Shown: positions 35,363 to 46,405 of the stretch, piece by piece
Position numbering within the stretch: the first letter of the stretch is position 1
How the letters are laid out: every line of letters begins with the position of its first letter
Position numbers and translations under genes: made by a program
Assembly (NCBI GenBank): GCA_904063045.1
Contig: CAJFCJ010000008.1
Coordinates: forward strand, 744,001 to 808,000
From: Dimorphilus gyrociliatus
Lineage: Eukaryota > Annelida > Polychaeta > Dinophilidae
DNA length: 64,000 nucleotides
Reading direction: 5' to 3'
Notes under the pieces: model-generated
The model's database searches: none
What the model saw: the letters and a program-made list of their open reading frames with translations, nothing else
Told to the model about the DNA's origin: nothing

Positions 35363-35730
35363 GAACACAGAAATGAAAAGATAAAAAAAGATTACTTTTG
35401 ATCAGTGAAAAAAAGTTTCTAAAAACTATAAAGTAATTAATATTCGAGTAACAATATTCTAAAAGGAAAATGTAACATTCCTTTCTCTCTCTGTAATTAT
35501 TGTCATCTTTTCTTTTTATAAGAGAGAGAGAGAGAGAGAGAATGATGTTAACGATAATAAATTTTGAATAAAACACACGTAGCTTTGCTTTACCAAAATA
35601 AAAAAAAAAAATAAAAAAAAATTTGATATTGAAAAGTCAAAAAAAATTTGTTGTACATTGAACATAAGATGGTCAAACGTTTGAATTTAGAGTCATAATT
35701 TTGATGCATCTTAGATAATTAATGTAACGA

Positions 35731-35731
35731 A

Positions 35732-35765
<34 letters not shown>

Positions 35766-35787
35766 TATTATATATTAATATATATAG

Positions 35788-35815
<28 letters not shown>
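35731..35815. repeat. Long (TA)n with short interruptions
   Basis: Two TA runs of about 30 and 45 nt separated by GCATATTATATATTAA. Confidence 0.9.
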
Positions 35816-35818
<3 letters not shown>

Positions 35819-36164
35819 TTATATATCTATATTTAGACGCATCTGAGATTTTACAATAAATACAATTTATATATAGATATATCTAAGATTTATCTCCTAA
35901 GTTTAAATAATAAAATGTTGACTTTATGTCTTTCTTTGATATCAGTTAAAAATCATGTATAAAAATTTCAAAATCTAATTGAGTTATGTAACGATATTTT
36001 GAAAAATAATCAATGAAAAACAACCTGAAAAAATGACTATTGTGTTTACCTCAAATGATCTGATTTTAAGCTAATAAGCTACTTTTAATCAGATTTATCC
36101 CTGAAAATGACGCTTTAATTATGACATCAATGCCACTTCAAACTTACAGTAATGGGTAAAAAAG

Positions 36165-36167
<3 letters not shown>

Positions 36168-36207
<40 letters not shown>
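36168..36207. repeat. (TA)n microsatellite just upstream of a small gene
   Basis: About 20 TA units ending 26 nt before the start codon at 36233; it lies in the position of a promoter or 5' UTR. Confidence 0.9.
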
Positions 36208-36210
<3 letters not shown>

Positions 36211-36232
36211 ATAAGAATCTAAAGATACTTTC

Positions 36233-36595
36233 ATGAGCAGAAAGAATAAAAATAGTGACATTTTAGATGACATAAATGTAACGAAAGTTGAAATTAAACT
36301 TCGTCGGCGTGATATGCAACGTATTGAAAGACTTCACGATCTGTTGAAAATTAACTATAAAGAAATAAGATGTAATGACAACGATTTGGTCAGAAAGATA
36401 TGCTTCTTAAAAAATAGATTAATCTCAATTAGAAATGAAATAGATTTGAAAATGAAAAGAATAGAATTGGCTAGATGGGAGAATTTCCAAATTCAACAGG
36501 AAAACGATTCCCTTAAGTCTTTATTATTAGCTTTGGAAAGGGATGGGATAAACGTGGCAGATATTCAAAACACGTACCAGTTAAACCAAAGTTAA
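36233..36595 (+). CDS. Small coiled-coil protein, unknown
   Basis: 120-residue single-exon frame beginning MSRKNKNSDILDD. From about residue 16 to the end it is predicted by eye to be one long amphipathic helix with heptad-spaced hydrophobics (RIERLHDLLKINYKEIR, LVRKICFLKNRLISIRNEI, LKMKRIELARWENFQIQQE, SLKSLLLALERDGI). Codon use (mixed third positions, e.g. CGTCGGCGTGAT) looks coding despite AT-rich surroundings. No family recognised; size fits a small adaptor or centrosomal/kinetochore-type subunit, which is a guess. Could be one exon of a larger gene, since no splice partner was searched computationally. Confidence 0.55.
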   Translation: MSRKNKNSDILDDINVTKVEIKLRRRDMQRIERLHDLLKINYKEIRCNDNDLVRKICFLKNRLISIRNEIDLKMKRIELARWENFQIQQENDSLKSLLLALERDGINVADIQNTYQLNQS

Positions 36596-37377
36596 CATAA
36601 GAGAGAGAGACAAAAAGCGAGAGATTGTGTGCGAAAGAACGTGTACCCTGAAAACAGTGTCTTTCCGCAAAAGATGTCGCCACTGTAACAAATGAAAAGC
36701 CAAATATATTCGTGGCACGTAAATCTTTTGTAGTGCCTCAATAGCTTAAATTCCTGCTTTCAAACCGCCGAAACGCCCATTTAAATCTGTCAAGGTCATT
36801 TAGTCCAAAATTTTAACAGCTGGACAAGTCTAGGGAGGAATAGAGCTAAATCTTTGCTTGCAAGCATTCAAATTTTTTGTAAAAATCACTCGTTAAACGT
36901 CAAACTTAACCGAACACGCTTTTTATGTAAATAAGCTTGCTAAATTAGTCCTCTGCTCTAAATGAACTTCACAAGAATATTATTCACAATCAAACATGTG
37001 TCACATATGCAAATTTTTTTAGCCGTGTCTGGTACAAGGGAATCCCGGCTCTGATTGGTTAGATCCCGGAACCACACATAAACAAAATAGTTCCCCGAAT
37101 ATAAACACTGCAAAATACAGCAATATAATGTATATATTCTATTAAAATTTATTTGCAATTTGCATAATTAGCAAAAGTATGATTGGAATTTGAGGAATAT
37201 TCGGTGAAAGCTGTGACATTTAAAAAAAAACTCAACGCGTATGAAATTACTACTCACTCGCCAACGTAAAACGAGAGAATTTCCATTCGTCTGTCAGAAA
37301 TCGGTTGGCTTCGATCCGTTCAACACCTCACCGTTCGAAAACTACTGTTTTAAGTTTCACCAAAAAATATATCCAAA
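36596..37377 (+). promoter_or_regulatory. Upstream region of the PIM kinase gene
   Basis: Relatively GC-rich DNA with an inverted CCAAT box (CTGATTGGTT near 37049) and GATCCCGGAACC nearby; a plausible promoter for the kinase. No gene seen. Confidence 0.45.
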
Positions 37378-39043
37378 ATGGATAGAACCTTAAAAAAGTG
37401 TCCAACGGTTGACTATGACTTGTTCAAGAAGGGAGAAGCTATCGAAATACAAGGTAAGTTATAAGTGTTTTTTTTCTAAAACTTCAATTTTCGATGTGAA
37501 ACGGGTAAATGTGTGACGTTTATAATTAGTTAATTTCCTATATGTTTCGTTAAACGTATTCTTATTGTTAATAGACAATGAATATTATCTGGATACGAAG
37601 TATATTGTAGAAAATCAGTTGGGAAGTGGCGGATTCGGAACTGTCTATGGCGGGTTTCGAAAAGAAGATCAATTACCAGTAAGTTTTTTCTAATCAGGCC
37701 TAATATTAAACAATATCTAAAAATGTACTATAATTTTTTTCTACCGTAGGTTGCTATTAAAAAGATTAACAAGTACAAAGTGCCTAAGTGGAGCGAGGTA
37801 AGCTTCTTTTTCTTTATTATTGTTCATACTGACGTTTCCCGCCAAAAATTTTGACGCGGGAAAGTGAAAGTTTAGAAAGTAATTCGTTACCGTGACTAAC
37901 CCTAAAATGTTGACAAACAAATGATTCATAGGCCATATGGAGGTCTAATAGGGTTCAGCTGACTCAGCATCACTAATTATTACGTAATTTTTTTCGTCAC
38001 AGTTAAACGGCGAAAGAGTTCCAACTGAAGTCGTTCTTCTTTTAAGAGTTCAGCACATTGAAGGAATTGTTAAACTGATTGAATACTTCGATACGGAAGA
38101 ATATTTTGTGCTTGTACTCGAAAGGCCGAGATCGGTTGTCGATTTGTTCGATTACATATCAGAAAAGTTACTGGTCGACGAGGATACAGCAAGGGACTTT
38201 ATGAAACAAATTGTTAGGATGTTGATACAATGCCACGATTCCGGTGTTACTCATCGTGATATCAAGGATGAAAATCTACTAGTTGATCTGGAGAATGGAA
38301 AATTGAAATTAATTGACTTCGGATCGGGTTCTTTCACTAAGGAGACTCTTTATGATGAATATGACGGTAAGTGAAAATAGTAAAATAACTTTCCATGTTC
38401 AAGCGCGTCGTTCATTATCGATTGCATAATCAGTTCAGGATTATGTAATAGGAGACCACCTGTCTTAGTTATATGTATTGTTTCGAGAGCGATCGATTAC
38501 AATGAATAGTGCTTAATTATGGAAGTCACATGGCTATTGTTTTGGGAACTGTTTATTGTTACTAGCTCCGAATGTTAGTACCACAGTATTCTTTCCCAAG
38601 ACTATCAAATAAGAATAGCCTCCGCTCTGTCGTTAATTGGCAGCTGCATGTATATTCTTAATTAAATGTAATTTTGCTCATGTATGTAATTACTCATTTG
38701 TTCTAATTATTCAGGAACTCGAGTATACAGTCCTCCTGAGTGGGTTCGCTACAAGCGATACTTCTATGGGCCTATGACTGTTTGGTCTCTGGGAATCCTC
38801 TTATACGATATGGTTTGCGGTGACATTCCTTTTGAGAAAGACGAACAAATAATCCGAGCCGAAGTTGAATTTCGGGGTAATATAAGTGAAGAATGCAAGA
38901 ATTTAATAGAAAATTGCTTGTCCGTAAAGTGGGTTGATAGGCCTACATTGAAAGACATTCTCAAACACCCTTGGATGACTATGGGCAGTTTAAGTAGAAC
39001 AAGTTCTCAAAACTCATCGACAAACAGCTTGAATAATAATTAA
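37378..39043 (+). CDS. PIM: PIM-family serine/threonine kinase
   Basis: Exons 37378-37453, 37575-37678, 37750-37797, 38003-38366, 38715-39043 give 306 residues, the size of PIM1-3, with no regulatory domains. P-loop [12 protein letters not shown] (41-52), ATP Lys64 in VAIKK, the PIM-specific VPTEVVLL, and a hinge with Pro ([14 protein letters not shown]). [10 protein letters not shown] has catalytic Asp162; IDFGSGS has Asp181, with a Gly-Ser after DFG as in PIM. The activation segment [21 protein letters not shown] and [19 protein letters not shown] are close to identical to vertebrate PIM. PIMs are constitutively active and controlled by abundance, acting in growth and survival downstream of cytokine or stress signals. 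A Ser/Asn-rich tail follows. Intron 3 holds a paired E2F-like site. Confidence 0.96.
37834..37864. promoter_or_regulatory. Paired inverted E2F-like sites in PIM intron 3
   Basis: TTTCCCGCC (37835-37843) and, inverted, GCGGGAAA (37856-37863), separated by AT-rich DNA, form two facing TTTCCCGC elements, the E2F/DP consensus. Confidence 0.4.
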
Positions 39044-41160
39044 TGAGGATGATACGAAACTACACAAAAAACAGACAATTTTTTTTAATTGGTGCTAATT
39101 TTTTTGAAACTTTGCAACGTTTCAATGCAGACTGCAAAAAAAAACCTCTCCGGATAAACTTGGTGTAACGTGTTCAATATTTATTTTAATATTTATGCGT
39201 GTAAATGTTCCATCGCATATTATGTTTCTCACTAGTTTAGGCAATTATCGTTGTTTTTAAATGAATGTCCTAAAGTTCGTAAAGATGTTTTTATTCAATT
39301 GATTGTTGTTATTGGTGATCTGGACGATTTTTGATAGAATTAGAGAAAGTCAGGGAAAATATAAAGTTGTTTTGAAATAATAAAAACCATTGTATTTCTG
39401 TTGAAAAAAATTTTTGCATCTTGCATTCTTTTTATTTTTCCTTCGGGACTGCAGGCGATGTTGTCCACCAGGTCAGTTTGACCTTTGAACTTTTCTCCCT
39501 CATGGTCGCACCACTTTTCTTTTATTTTTCCGAAGCGTATGTCTGGTCGTTAGGGGAAAACTAGCCTTGTTCGAAGACGTGTTTCTCGACGAGGCGTACC
39601 ATTCATAAGTTTATTTGTAACGCTAGAGCGTTGAACTGGTTTTTTTTTATAATGTGGTTCTAGTTTGAGACGCCTATTTGCTACTTCAGATTAAAGATTA
39701 ATGAAGGAAAATCTTTTAAACTCTAGCTATTATACTAGTGTACTAATTTATTTAAATCGTTCAATCGAGGGATTAAAGAGGAAAAATAATAAAATATTTT
39801 ATTAATAGCCAAGTATTATTTAAAAAGATACAAAACTCCTATATTACTTAAAATTATTAGCGTACCAACAATTCTTTTTAAATGCGCACTATTTACAGGA
39901 CATATCCTATTCCGTTACGTAAGATATGAAATTTAATTCCCTTTTCAAAGCAATTTAAGATTATTTTTTTTAGGGGACAAAGGCCATGTTACAAACAAAA
40001 AACAGAAGAGTTTACATGTACTTGTAATTGGTAAATCATTGGTACTTCACATTTTCTGTCTTGTTTCCTTATTCCTCTTTGTGACAAACATCTTTAGGCC
40101 TCTGTTCTAAGGCAACAATTCTATAAAGCATAAGAAGAAGAAGAAAAAACGAAGTAAAAATCGTTAACCGGATGTTATTTTTTGTGACAATAAAAAAGGA
40201 AACGTTTGTAATTTGACAAAAATTTGTTACAGTCACCGTTTGAACCCTCTAATCTCGTAATCACCCGTATTTTGCCTGAACCCGTATTAGAATAATTAGC
40301 CGTAGAACAATGACCCATTAAAATAACTATCGGACATTCAATGATATTAAAATGATAAGGCGTGCGAATGAACATACAGATATTATTTCCCGACTTTTTC
40401 TTTCCGGCAGTTGTTTTTTATTGACATAGATATAGATTTGTATGTCTGTCGGAAGTAAAAAGTATATCCTTTTTATTCATTGTAATTGACAATGAAGATT
40501 GAAGCGTTAATTCGAAAGAGAAAACTACCCCTACACAAAGTAAATAAATAAATAAATACTTCCGCTCTTTTTATCACAGCTTCTTATGACGTAATTTTTG
40601 CGTCTAAAACGTTTAAACAAGTTATCTTAGCAGGAAAACGGCTGAATAATTACACCTTTATAGTAAACATACGATACTTTATAAGCACAATATACGATTA
40701 TGTTTATTCATGTACAATATCCAATGTATGCATAGTACTGAGAAAAGGATAAGTATGAATATATTAAATGTTTTCTTTTAGAAATAATATCTATTCCCTA
40801 TTTACGTCATTCAATATTTATACTTCATAAAAATAAAATAAAACGTCCAACTAAATGACGAAAGACTTTAATGTTTTATTTTATATTTAGTTTTACAAAG
40901 TGTTTGTAAATAAAGGCATCCTTATCCTATTGTGCCTATTCTCAGGCTGAAATGTCAAAACTAAATGATATAGATGTTAAATATTTAGTTTCACTACGCA
41001 TTGTGTTTCTAAATAAGAGACAGACAGATGATAAAAAACCTGTCTCCTAATAGATAAAGTATTTACTAAGAAAGGCGGTTATAAAAGTAGAAAAAGTTAA
41101 AGAAAAAAAAGCATGAACTTTTCCTTTATGACTCTTTTATGTATATAGAATGAAGAAAGA
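39044..41160. other. PIM 3' flank and spacer
   Basis: Probable PIM 3' UTR up to AATAATAAAAACC near 39377, then AT-rich spacer. No gene seen. Confidence 0.5.
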
Positions 41161-41420
41161 TAGCTTGCACTGGGTGACATAGGGCTAGTACAAAAGTTTC
41201 ATCAAGGTCAGACACCGTAAATCAACACGGCAGGATGTAAATGGGTCTAGGCTCGATTTATCATATGCAAAATAGATGCGTCTGGGTCAGAAATATCTCC
41301 GGGGCATTCGTCAACACACCCTACACTACTACAGGGGTCATAAAATACTTAACTCAGAAAGTAAAACCCCGCGGGTGGGCTTAAGTCTTCTTGGTATGTA
41401 AGCAATAATATGAAAAAATA
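41161..41420. other. GC-rich island of unknown nature
   Basis: Base composition jumps above its AT-rich surroundings over about 250 bp (for example GGTCAGACACCGTAAATC, CTCCGGGGCATTCG, CCCCGCGGGTGGGC). Neither strand gives a long open frame. I do not recognise an snRNA, 5S or tRNA pattern. Confidence 0.35.
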
Positions 41421-43437
41421 GAAATTTTTTTCAGAGGAAATTAGCTATTGAGATAATAAGCAGTTTAAAAATTTGGACAAAAAATTACATGATCCGCCCT
41501 CTAAATTCTTCCTGTATCTGAATCTATCCTTTTCTCTTTAATAAACGTGCCTAATCGTGTATAGAAAAGAAATTATATAATAAAGAAACGCCCATCCTAA
41601 TCTTATCTACAAGGCTATTTCAAAAGAATTAAAGGGGTTGACACCCTGCGGGAAAGGGGGCTCTATTTAGGAGAGCCACGATCCTTAAAGCTGCCATAAA
41701 AAAAATGACGGAATAATTGTATAGAAACAGACCGAAACGTCCTTTATTTGTCGCTTTCATGAATAATTTAAAAAGAACGTCTAATAGTCGAGAAGACAAA
41801 AAGCAGACGTCACATCTGCGAGCTTGTCGGCTATGGTAAACTGTTGATGCAATCTGCAAAATCGGGATAGTCATTGTTTAACCATCAAGTTTTGTGTTTA
41901 TTCATAGAGACGATTAACGTTGACCGACTTTTAATTATTTACTTGATCAGCCGCAAATATGAATTCATGATGATTTAATAGAAGAAGATAATTAAGTATT
42001 TGAATTGAGAAAGATTGAGCTAACCGTAGTAATAGTTTATTTTGGTTTTTTTTTGTTTTTAAACGTTATCTATCTACTCTACTTTTATGATTTTATAAAT
42101 CGCCTAATATATTACAAATATTCGTTTAATCTTGTTCAATCATACGCCTCTGCATTACGCCTGCTTCGTCAAAATTCATTTAATTAATGCTAGCTGTCTA
42201 ATTAGTAAAATATACATCAGTTATCGATAATTACCAACTCCAACTGTTGTGATATTTCACTGCATAAATTATAATTGATTGTCACAGTATAACAGTACTA
42301 TTTTCACACGCTAGTCATATTTGATATTCCAATCAATTGTTGCCAATAGTGGGTGTTGAATAATAACAACAAATAAATATATAAACATATTAAAATTAGA
42401 TAATAATAAAAAATAGTCTGCTAAGAATGTACGAAGAGAAGAAACACGCAAGAAAAATTTTTTTATAGCATGTTTAAACGAAGTATTCTTATCAGTGCAT
42501 GCACATGCAAGTCGCGAAAACTCAGTCTGTTGTCGTAAACAAAGCAAAACCGCAATTATTCGTTGTTGTACCCAATTTTTTTCTACTTCTTTGTTCCTAT
42601 CTGTTATGTTTGTTTTTTTCTTTCACATTGTAAGAATTCTAGATCTAATTGTAAAAATTACCTTTATTTTATATTACACTGTATAGATATATAAATAATA
42701 TCTATGTTATATATATTCAGTACTATTTTAATAATTGTTTAATTCAGACTGATAGACAACTGATAGTGGTGTCTGCTAACAGTTGAAGAGTAATCGTTAT
42801 GTAAAGTGCATTGCGAAGGCACAGAGGTAAGTAACCTCGTCCTCCTTCACCCAATAAAAAACAGGTGGAGGAAAGGGCATGAAGAATAAATGAAACTACT
42901 CGAAAGTTCATTTTGCGAACTAATATGTAGATCATATTGATATTTTCTTAGACAATAGACGCTCTTCTTATCAAATTATGCACTTACTGACGTGTATATA
43001 TGGTATTTGATAAGATAATAAACGTTGCCTTTATTCTAAGTAGAAAACGTTTTGATCACGTGACCGGAGTACAATGACCGAGTGCGTAGGTGAATGCCAG
43101 GGTAAGGCGGCCGTTATCGAGCGTCTACACCACTCTTTCGCCTCTTTTTTTTTCTTTAACCGCTCTTGTCCATATTTCTTTCTTGAAAAAATGTGTTGCA
43201 CTTATGTAAGCATAGGGAAAGAAGGAAAAAAAACGTGACAATTGTAAAAACAAATTTAGCAGATGTTTTACTCGTGCTCCAGTTTCCGGTTACAATTTTT
43301 AATTAAGCAGGAATAATAAGCGTGACAGACATTCTCCTATATTCTTTTACTATATTCTAATTTTCTTGCTTCTAGTACGAAAAGATAAAAGAAATATGAT
43401 AATAGTAGTAATAAATACAGACAACATTAATGGAGAT

Positions 43438-43439
<2 letters not shown>

Positions 43440-43468
<29 letters not shown>
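43440..43468. repeat. Poly-A tract of about 29 nt
   Basis: Homopolymer A run. No open frame or target-site duplication around it that would identify a retroelement. Confidence 0.9.
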
Positions 43469-43469
<1 letters not shown>

Positions 43470-44157
43470 CGATGATAAACAAATGAGATGTTGTTTGGGT
43501 TTATGTATGTCTGTGCGCATGTCTGTCTGTGTCTCCAGCCTTTCTCGCCGTCCTATGTATATGAAAAATCTGTTTTTATTTATATTTAATTCCGCGTAGA
43601 GAGAGACAGACAGATAAACTCGTATATTAAATATATTAAATATGCTTATGTATAAATTTATATATATATATATAAATCTATTTATAGATCATTTTTACGC
43701 AATTTAATTGAAAATCTATACATTTTTCTTTGAGCATCTCGTGTACGCAATTGTTTCTAAAAATAACATTAACAAACCTATAAAAACTAATAGTAGTTGA
43801 TATATTTACGCTTGCCCAAGATCGATAGAAATATTGACGTTAACAGAAAATATTTTTAACCCGTATACGTCACTGACCGTTAAGTTATTAGCGTACGGTG
43901 TATACAAACAATGGATAGCATAATTTTTCTCAAGATTCGATTGCTCGAAAGTAGGTTTGGTACCTAGACTGCAACTGTTATATATACGATAGAGAACGTT
44001 TTTACACTCTCCCTAACTGCTCTCTTTTTTATATTATGATTTAAGCCTATACTTTCCCTTTTTTCTCTTTTCTTTTCGTTTTTTCTTCCCTTTTTTTTGC
44101 AATACAATCTGTTCTATGTTAAATACATTTTGTTAAAATAAAAAGAAAATAATACTA

Positions 44158-44181
44158 TCTATCTCTCTCTCTCTCTCTCTC
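44158..44181. repeat. (CT)n microsatellite
   Basis: About 11 CT units ending in CAG. Confidence 0.85.
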
Positions 44182-44280
44182 AGATTTAGCCTTAATTTAT
44201 TTTACTACTACTTAAAGGTTCGAGGACTATATGTTTTATCAATGTAGTTCATTGGGTAAGGCCAATATCTCTATATATGT

Positions 44281-44780
44281 ACGTAATTTCTTTAAACTAG
44301 TGCATCAAGTGCGGTCTAGACTCAGGCCAGCCGCATCTGTCTTCTCTTTTTCCCGCCAGAAAAAAAAAGCGGGAACGTCTAGCGGCTCTTTGTACTCCAT
44401 CACGTGACTCAGGTGGCCCTTATCACCATCCTCCCCCCACACATTTCCCACCCGTTGCCACCGCAGCATTCTACTTTCATTCGTAGATAGTTGTTGCGCA
44501 ACAAATGATCATAATAAACATTTGCACACTTGCCAGACAACTACGCAGTCGCCCTAGTTGGAGGTTATGTTATTGTTTTGAAGACAAAAAGGCATTGTTT
44601 AGACGGAGGGAAAGAAACGTCACAATACAATTCAGTTTGTTCAACCCAATTCTGGGGCGGGGCGTCGTATGTTAGTTCAAAGTTCAATCTAGATTGGCCA
44701 ATCGCCAAATTTCACGCCCTTATTTTATTACAAGTAACGACGTTAATTTCAGGTCGGTCTGTAAATAGTAATAATTAAAC
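44281..44780. promoter_or_regulatory. GC-rich, motif-dense island
   Basis: About 500 bp of raised GC with facing TTTCCCGCC / GCGGGAA (44347-44375), a CACGTGACTCA E-box/AP-1-like overlap near 44402, and the palindrome TTGTTGCGCAACAA near 44492 (C/EBP half-sites). Looks like an enhancer or a promoter of an unrecognised transcript. Confidence 0.35.
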
Positions 44781-45370
44781 AAATACTCTTCCCGTTTAGT
44801 GCGAAAAATTTGTTGGAATTTATTAGCATTCCATTCTCAACCGATTTATATTCAGTCACACCCATCGTATTTTAAGGTCTCTGACGAAGCTTATTAATAA
44901 CGAGTGAGTAACCTCAATAATGTTCTGTCTCGAAAAAGCGGGAAAATCCCCGAGTCACGTTGTTGTGTTTATACTTTTCCAGTTATGCGGTTTCACTCCC
45001 TGTTTGGAAGATTGCCAGATTGTAAAACTAGGTTTTTATTGTGCAATTCAGGTTCGTTTCTTATTCCTGAAAGTAATGTTATCCACGGACTACTTTTAAT
45101 TCTGTTAAAACCACGTAAAACTTTCCTATTTGGACAGGAAGTTTTTGAACAATTAAATAGAAAAAAGGGAAAACACCTGCCCTTATTCAAAATTCTATCG
45201 CGTAGAAAGAAACAGTTTTTTTAAGACCGTTGTATTTATAGAAAACAAAGGCTCTGTTAAGAGAGAACGGACGATTAAAGGGAAAAGCCGAGTTTTTGAA
45301 ATTTTCAAAACACGTTCCGGAAAGCTCCCGCATTAATCCGTAATACCTACTATCTAGACATTTAGCCTAA

Positions 45371-45386
45371 CACAGATGGCGCTATT
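45371..45386 (+). promoter_or_regulatory. CTCF-like motif
   Basis: CACAGATGGCGCTATT, sharing AGATGGCGCT with sites at 56133 and (minus strand) 17361. Confidence 0.4.
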
Positions 45387-46139
45387 TCATAAGTATCCCA
45401 TTCTGACATCCTTCGATAGGGCAACAGTTCATTCAACTTTCTTAGTGCGTACAAGGAGTGAACGGAAATATTGCTTTTTCCCGCCAAAAAAAATTGTACT
45501 AGTGTTTATCTTGCGGTGGTCGATCAATAACCTTTACTCCCTCTAGTCCCTTACCGCCCTCCACTATAATCAGTCCAAAACTGCCACTCCCAAGAGCTGA
45601 TAAGTGTTTGCAACGTTCCAGGTGGTTGAGAGTAGCTCCCGCCTTAAATTTCACGAATAATCCATATGTGGGTATTTGCGTTCGAATTTTCCTTCTTTGC
45701 ATTCATAAAATTTTTCTCCCTCGCATTTTGAATACAGATAGATAGGTCAAAATCACGGTCTTTGGCGAGAGTCTGGCGCCTCTTTGAAAATTGAGAAACC
45801 CGCGTGTATCTTATTAAAATGATAAGGTTAAAATTAGTCTCTAGACAAATACGTCCCAAAACAGTGCTACAACTGTTAGTACTTATATCTGTAATTTCAG
45901 TTATGGATGTTTAAAAATTTGCAATAATTGCGGTTATATATTGATTTAGAGATTAGCCTAGATTTTGGCGGTTATGAATGCATTCAGATACTATTTTTAA
46001 TTATTATTCACGACGCCTACTTGATTTCATTCAACACGTTTCCCAAAAAGACTCGACCTCAGAAAAAACCATCTAATAGCATTTTTATGATATTATTCAG
46101 AAAATAAGAGCGCGCAATTTCTCCAGTACTTTTTCTAAA

Positions 46140-46154
46140 CACTAGATGGCTGTA
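46140..46154 (+). promoter_or_regulatory. CTCF-like motif
   Basis: CACTAGATGGCTGTA, 255 bp upstream of the endophilin-B start codon. Confidence 0.45.
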
Positions 46155-46405
46155 GCAGCCAATGAAAAATCTATTTATCCCAAAATCAAATTATAGATAA
46201 ACTAATAAAAATTTTAATAATTTTTAAAACAATTTTAAATATTTGAATTTGTATTTAAAATTAGTTTGAGTTTATACGAAAACACAGTTGACCGGAAAGG
46301 ATTCTAGCAGACATCAGATTATCGATCGAATAAAATATGCAATAAGCTCATGCTTCGGCGGCTTTATAATATTTGCTGACGTTATAAAGAATACAAAGAG
46401 TGAAA

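Larger units (their letters stand above)
32875..36232. other. AT-rich intergenic spacer
   Basis: No gene supported. Several poly-T tracts (34379-34480), (GCAT)n at 35315-35362, (GA)n near 35521-35541 and long (TA)n runs at 35731-35815 and 36168-36207. Open frames here are short or low-complexity. Confidence 0.5.
41421..44280. other. Spacer without recognised gene
   Basis: Mixed AT-rich sequence. Two modest GC-rich patches at 41625-41880 and 43055-43140 (the latter with a CACGTG E-box in ATCACGTGACC), a poly-A run and a CT repeat. No supported coding sequence. Confidence 0.45.
44781..46405. other. Spacer upstream of endophilin-B
   Basis: No gene supported; open frames on both strands mirror each other at 44904-45224 and look accidental. 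Further E2F-like GCGGGAAAA (44938) and TTTTTCCCGCC (45476), plus two CTCF-like motifs. The right end should include the endophilin promoter. Confidence 0.4.

Noticed and set aside
40225-40290. Possible tRNA B-box (GGTTCAAAC on the minus strand)
   Set aside because: No matching A-box or paired acceptor stem could be drawn around it.
43366-43599. Poly-A tract as the tail of a retroposed sequence
   Set aside because: The flanking frame encodes poly-Lys from the A run and unrelated residues. No recognisable source gene, LINE/SINE features or duplications.
44904-45224. Overlapping open frames on both strands upstream of endophilin-B
   Set aside because: They are mirror images of each other in the same GC-richer DNA, with no family similarity or splice context.
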